From the NCBI GenBank assembly GCA_012800565.1, contig JAAZIZ010000268.1, forward strand, positions 1-8,089: a stretch of DNA of 8,089 nucleotides, in the 5' to 3' direction. A program made the translations under genes and the position numbers. The DNA comes from Lentisphaerota bacterium (GTDB taxonomy: Bacteria; Verrucomicrobiota; Lentisphaeria; Oligosphaerales; Oligosphaeraceae). Below the pieces are notes generated by a model. The model made no database searches. It was not told where the DNA came from and saw nothing but the letters and a program-made list of their open reading frames with translations. Positions 6,654 to 8,089 of the stretch are shown here, piece by piece (positions within the stretch are counted from its first letter, which is position 1; each line of letters starts with the position of its first letter).

Positions 6654-7715
6654 TTATCTGCTGATCAATGCGGCTGGATTGAGACCGCAAAACCGGAATG
6701 CCTCCTCAGTGATCCGGACAACTTCCCGCCCCTCTTCCAGTTTCAACGGAGAAGGAATGCCGTTTACCGCCTCATCATACAAATGTTGCCATAGCACCGT
6801 CTGTTTGATTTTTGGCAGTTCAAATTCGGAATTGACAAAATAAAGCTGCTCATCAAAATTACCGTAAGCAAGCGGCGGATTCTCCGGATGCGGCTTCAGT
6901 TCTTTGAGTTCCACACAGGGGTCCAGGTAACGGGCGCTGAGTTTGCCGTTCTCAAAGATGATCGTACCCCGGTCGCCGATAATCTCCATTTCCCGTCCCG
7001 GCAAAGCATTCGCACCGGAAACTTCAATATCAGCCAGACGCCCGTTTTCGGCTTTCAGAATGATTTTGAAATGATCATCTCCCATGCCGATGGAAATAAC
7101 ATGGCGGACGTCGGCCCAAAGGTCCTTGACCGGTGATTCCAGCAGCTGCAGCGCCTGATCAATCAGATGCGGCCCCCAGTTGGAAAGCAGGCCACCGTAG
7201 AATTCCGGCATGGTCATCCAGTCATTGCGGCGGCAGTATCCCACACTCCGGTAAAGCTTGATATACTGCACTTCTCCAATCAGCCCGGAGTCAATCAGTT
7301 CTCTGACTTTGACAAAGGCCGGTTCAAAACGGCGGTTGTGCCGCAGAAAAAGTCTATGCGGATGCTTTGCGGCGACAGACAGCATCGAATCGAATTCCGC
7401 AGTACTTGTGGCGGTCGGTTTTTCCACCACGGCAATTTTGCCCGCCTCCAGAATCTTGATGGCCATCGGCACATGCTCCGGATGACGTGTGCCGATGGTT
7501 ATCATATCCAGCCCAGGATGACGGAGCATCTCCTCCAGTGACGCATATTTGGCAACATTCTGCAGTTCCTTGGGACACTCGGCATGCAGCCGTCTGGGAT
7601 CATGATCAGCGCCGGCAACAATCTTGAAATGCTCCGGAAAAGAAGCGATTTCCTGCAGATGATTGCGGCCTATCCGCCCCAGTCCAACTACTCCGACATT
7701 CAGAATCTTGCTCAT
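6654..7715 (-). CDS. Gfo/Idh/MocA-family NAD(P)-dependent oxidoreductase (ThuB-like)
   Basis: A 353-residue sugar or polyol dehydrogenase-like protein. The N-terminal Rossmann fold has GLGRIGRNH at 11-19, and the family's EKP signature is Glu98-Lys99-Pro100. The C-terminal domain has the active-site segment GGLLSNWGPHLIDQ at 174-187 with His183 and Asp186; Asn179 stands where many relatives have Asp. Members oxidise or reduce hydroxyls of sugars, inositols or glycosides in the cytoplasm. ThuB, the trehalose 3-dehydrogenase, belongs to this family and is paired with thuA, as here, which makes 3-keto-glycoside formation the leading guess. I start at ATG 7715 because GGAGGTG (7727 to 7721) stands just upstream and MSKILNVGVVGLG is the usual family N-terminus. 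An ATG 12 codons earlier (7751) is in frame but less likely. Confidence 0.94.
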   Translation of the reverse strand: MSKILNVGVVGLGRIGRNHLQEIASFPEHFKIVAGADHDPRRLHAECPKELQNVAKYASLEEMLRHPGLDMITIGTRHPEHVPMAIKILEAGKIAVVEKPTATSTAEFDSMLSVAAKHPHRLFLRHNRRFEPAFVKVRELIDSGLIGEVQYIKLYRSVGYCRRNDWMTMPEFYGGLLSNWGPHLIDQALQLLESPVKDLWADVRHVISIGMGDDHFKIILKAENGRLADIEVSGANALPGREMEIIGDRGTIIFENGKLSARYLDPCVELKELKPHPENPPLAYGNFDEQLYFVNSEFELPKIKQTVLWQHLYDEAVNGIPSPLKLEEGREVVRITEEAFRFCGLNPAALISR

Positions 7716-7720
7716 TATTT

Positions 7721-7727
7721 CACCTCC
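7721..7727 (-). promoter_or_regulatory. Ribosome binding site that decides the oxidoreductase start
   Basis: On the minus strand GGAGGTG lies 5 bases before ATG 7715. If translation began at the earlier in-frame ATG (7751), this strong SD would lie inside the coding region, so the later start is preferred. Confidence 0.75.
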
Positions 7728-7753
7728 GGCATAACAAAGTTCAAGAGACATCT

Positions 7754-7780
7754 GTGCACAATTCAGAGCTGCACTTTTTT
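7754..7780 (+). promoter_or_regulatory. Small dyad followed by T-tract, in the oxidoreductase leader
   Basis: GTGCA (7754-7758) and TGCAC (7770-7774) form a 5-bp dyad with an 11-base spacer, followed on the plus strand by TTTTTT. On the minus strand it lies in the untranslated leader of the Gfo/Idh gene, about 40-60 bases before its ATG. It could be a regulator-binding dyad or a weak plus-strand terminator. The stem is short. Confidence 0.22.
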
Positions 7781-7837
7781 ACAGATTAAGGATATATTTT
7801 ATTGATGCTGATTTTCTAAAATATATACCAGGAAATC

Positions 7838-7868
7838 CGTTTGTAAATGGAGAAAACAAACGTTTTTT
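7838..7868 (+). terminator. Possible intrinsic terminator (plus strand)
   Basis: CGTTTGT (7838-7844) and ACAAACG (7856-7862) form a 7-bp stem with an 11-base loop, followed at once by TTTTTT (7863-7868). The orientation fits a plus-strand transcript, yet no plus-strand gene precedes it in the window. It might block antisense transcription into or out of this spacer. The stem is short and AT-rich, so support is limited. Confidence 0.35.
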
Positions 7869-7883
7869 GATATACGGCAGGCA

Positions 7884-7910
7884 ACGTCCGCATTGTCCGC
7901 AACGTCCACA
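7884..7910. repeat. Tandem nonamer repeat, three units with GTCC core
   Basis: Three adjacent 9-base units, ACGTCCGCA, TTGTCCGCA and ACGTCCACA, differ at two or three positions each. On the minus strand the units read as TGnGGACnn. GGACGT and GACAATG also occur in the inverted repeat at 2824-2904, so the two loci may belong to one dispersed repeat family. No convincing gene covers the region. Confidence 0.6.
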
Positions 7911-7936
7911 GCCGCATAAACGCCAAGAAGCAGAAA

Positions 7937-7985
7937 CCCAACCTTGACCCATGGCAAAATAGCTTGCTGGCGTCTCAAAGTTGGG
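7937..7985. repeat. Imperfect long palindrome
   Basis: CCCAACCTTGA (7937-7947) pairs with TCAAAGTTGGG (7975-7985) at 10 of 11 positions, with the single C-A mismatch in the middle. Inside, CCA/TGG and GCAA/TTGC can continue the stem around a two-base bulge, closing on AATAGC. This gives a hairpin of about 49 bases with a helix, mismatch, helix layout. It may be a mobile-element end, a recombination site or a structured RNA; there is not enough here to choose. Confidence 0.45.
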
Positions 7986-8022
7986 ACCTGAGCATAAAAA
8001 GTCTTCAATGACTTGAAAAAAA

Positions 8023-8085
8023 CACAAGAGCTTGTCTTTTATTAGTTAAACCAAAACTCGATAAAAGAAGGAGCAAGCTCTTGTG
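8023..8085 (+). promoter_or_regulatory. 12-bp inverted repeat enclosing SD and overlapping a start codon
   Basis: CACAAGAGCTTG (8023-8034) is the exact reverse complement of CAAGCTCTTGTG (8074-8085), with a 39-base loop. Each arm is itself a near-palindrome (ACAAG-AG-CTTGT and GCAAG-CT-CTTGT), so the pair can also be read as two operator-like sites. The right arm fills the space between an AAGGAG ribosome site (8068-8073) and the GTG at 8083-8085, and includes that GTG. Folded as RNA it would bury the start codon. Confidence 0.5.
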
Positions 8086-8089
8086 AAAA
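8083..8089 (+). CDS. Probable 5' end of a gene running off the window
   Basis: AAGGAG (8068-8073) stands 9 bases before a GTG followed by AAA and the window end. This is good SD-to-start geometry on the plus strand, but only two codons and one base are visible, so nothing can be said about the product. The start codon lies in the right arm of a 12-bp inverted repeat. The call rests on the SD, the spacing and the structured leader alone. Confidence 0.3.

Noticed and set aside
6624..6660. Direct repeat CCTTATCTG at 6624-6632 and 6652-6660 around the oxidoreductase stop codon
   Set aside because: Only 9 bases and two copies, one of them overlapping coding sequence; likely chance.
7779..8027. 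Minus-strand open frame of 82 codons with a Cys-rich CGCGRCGQCGRC stretch
   Set aside because: The Cys/Arg run is simply the 9-base tandem repeat read as codons. The frame would start at TTG without an SD, and it spans the palindrome and an AT-rich stretch. No family resemblance.
175..8089. A novel defence, mobile or biosynthetic gene system
   Set aside because: All seven complete genes belong to well-known families with intact hallmark motifs and ordinary arrangement. Nothing in the coding content suggests a new multi-gene system.

Overview
The window reads as an ordinary chromosomal segment of an anaerobic, carbohydrate-degrading bacterium, most likely a member of the Lentisphaerota (Victivallis-like) or a close PVC-group relative. 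The main evidence is the first gene, a prepilin-type protein with an 'FTLIELLVV' N-terminus and an H-X9-DG motif, a family expanded in Lentisphaerota and Planctomycetota. The GH16, ThuA and Gfo/Idh/MocA genes and a flavodiiron protein fit the same picture. The lineage is an inference; there is no rRNA or other marker gene here.

Layout. Positions 175-1813 hold two plus-strand genes, the prepilin-like H-X9-DG protein and an EamA/DMT permease. A minus-strand GH16 glycoside hydrolase (1848-2666) converges on them. A 466-base divergent intergenic region follows (2667-3132). It holds a plausible promoter for the GH16 gene, a large imperfect inverted repeat built from GGGACGTATG-like units, and a two-tier stem-loop in the leader of the next gene. 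The plus strand then carries a complete A-type flavodiiron protein (3133-4320) and a MATE efflux protein that starts at TTG (4454-5788). A 17-position stem-loop lies between these two. A minus-strand pair, Gfo/Idh/MocA oxidoreductase (7715-6654) then ThuA (6611-5826), looks like a thuB-thuA type sugar-oxidation operon. The last 374 bases have no complete gene. They hold a GTCC-core nonamer tandem repeat, two hairpin plus T-tract structures, an imperfect palindrome, and a 12-bp inverted repeat whose right arm overlaps a probable GTG start of a gene that runs off the window.

How the genes work together. The GH16 enzyme would cut beta-glucan or galactan-type material, but it shows no export signal. 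The Gfo/Idh-ThuA pair would oxidise and process sugars or glycosides. The flavodiiron protein would detoxify O2 or NO in an anaerobe. The two transporters have unknown substrates. No phage, CRISPR, rRNA or tRNA gene was found, and I see no novel multi-gene system. The most interesting material is non-coding: the related nonamer repeats in two intergenic regions, and the leader hairpins upstream of the flavodiiron gene, the MATE gene and the truncated right-end gene.
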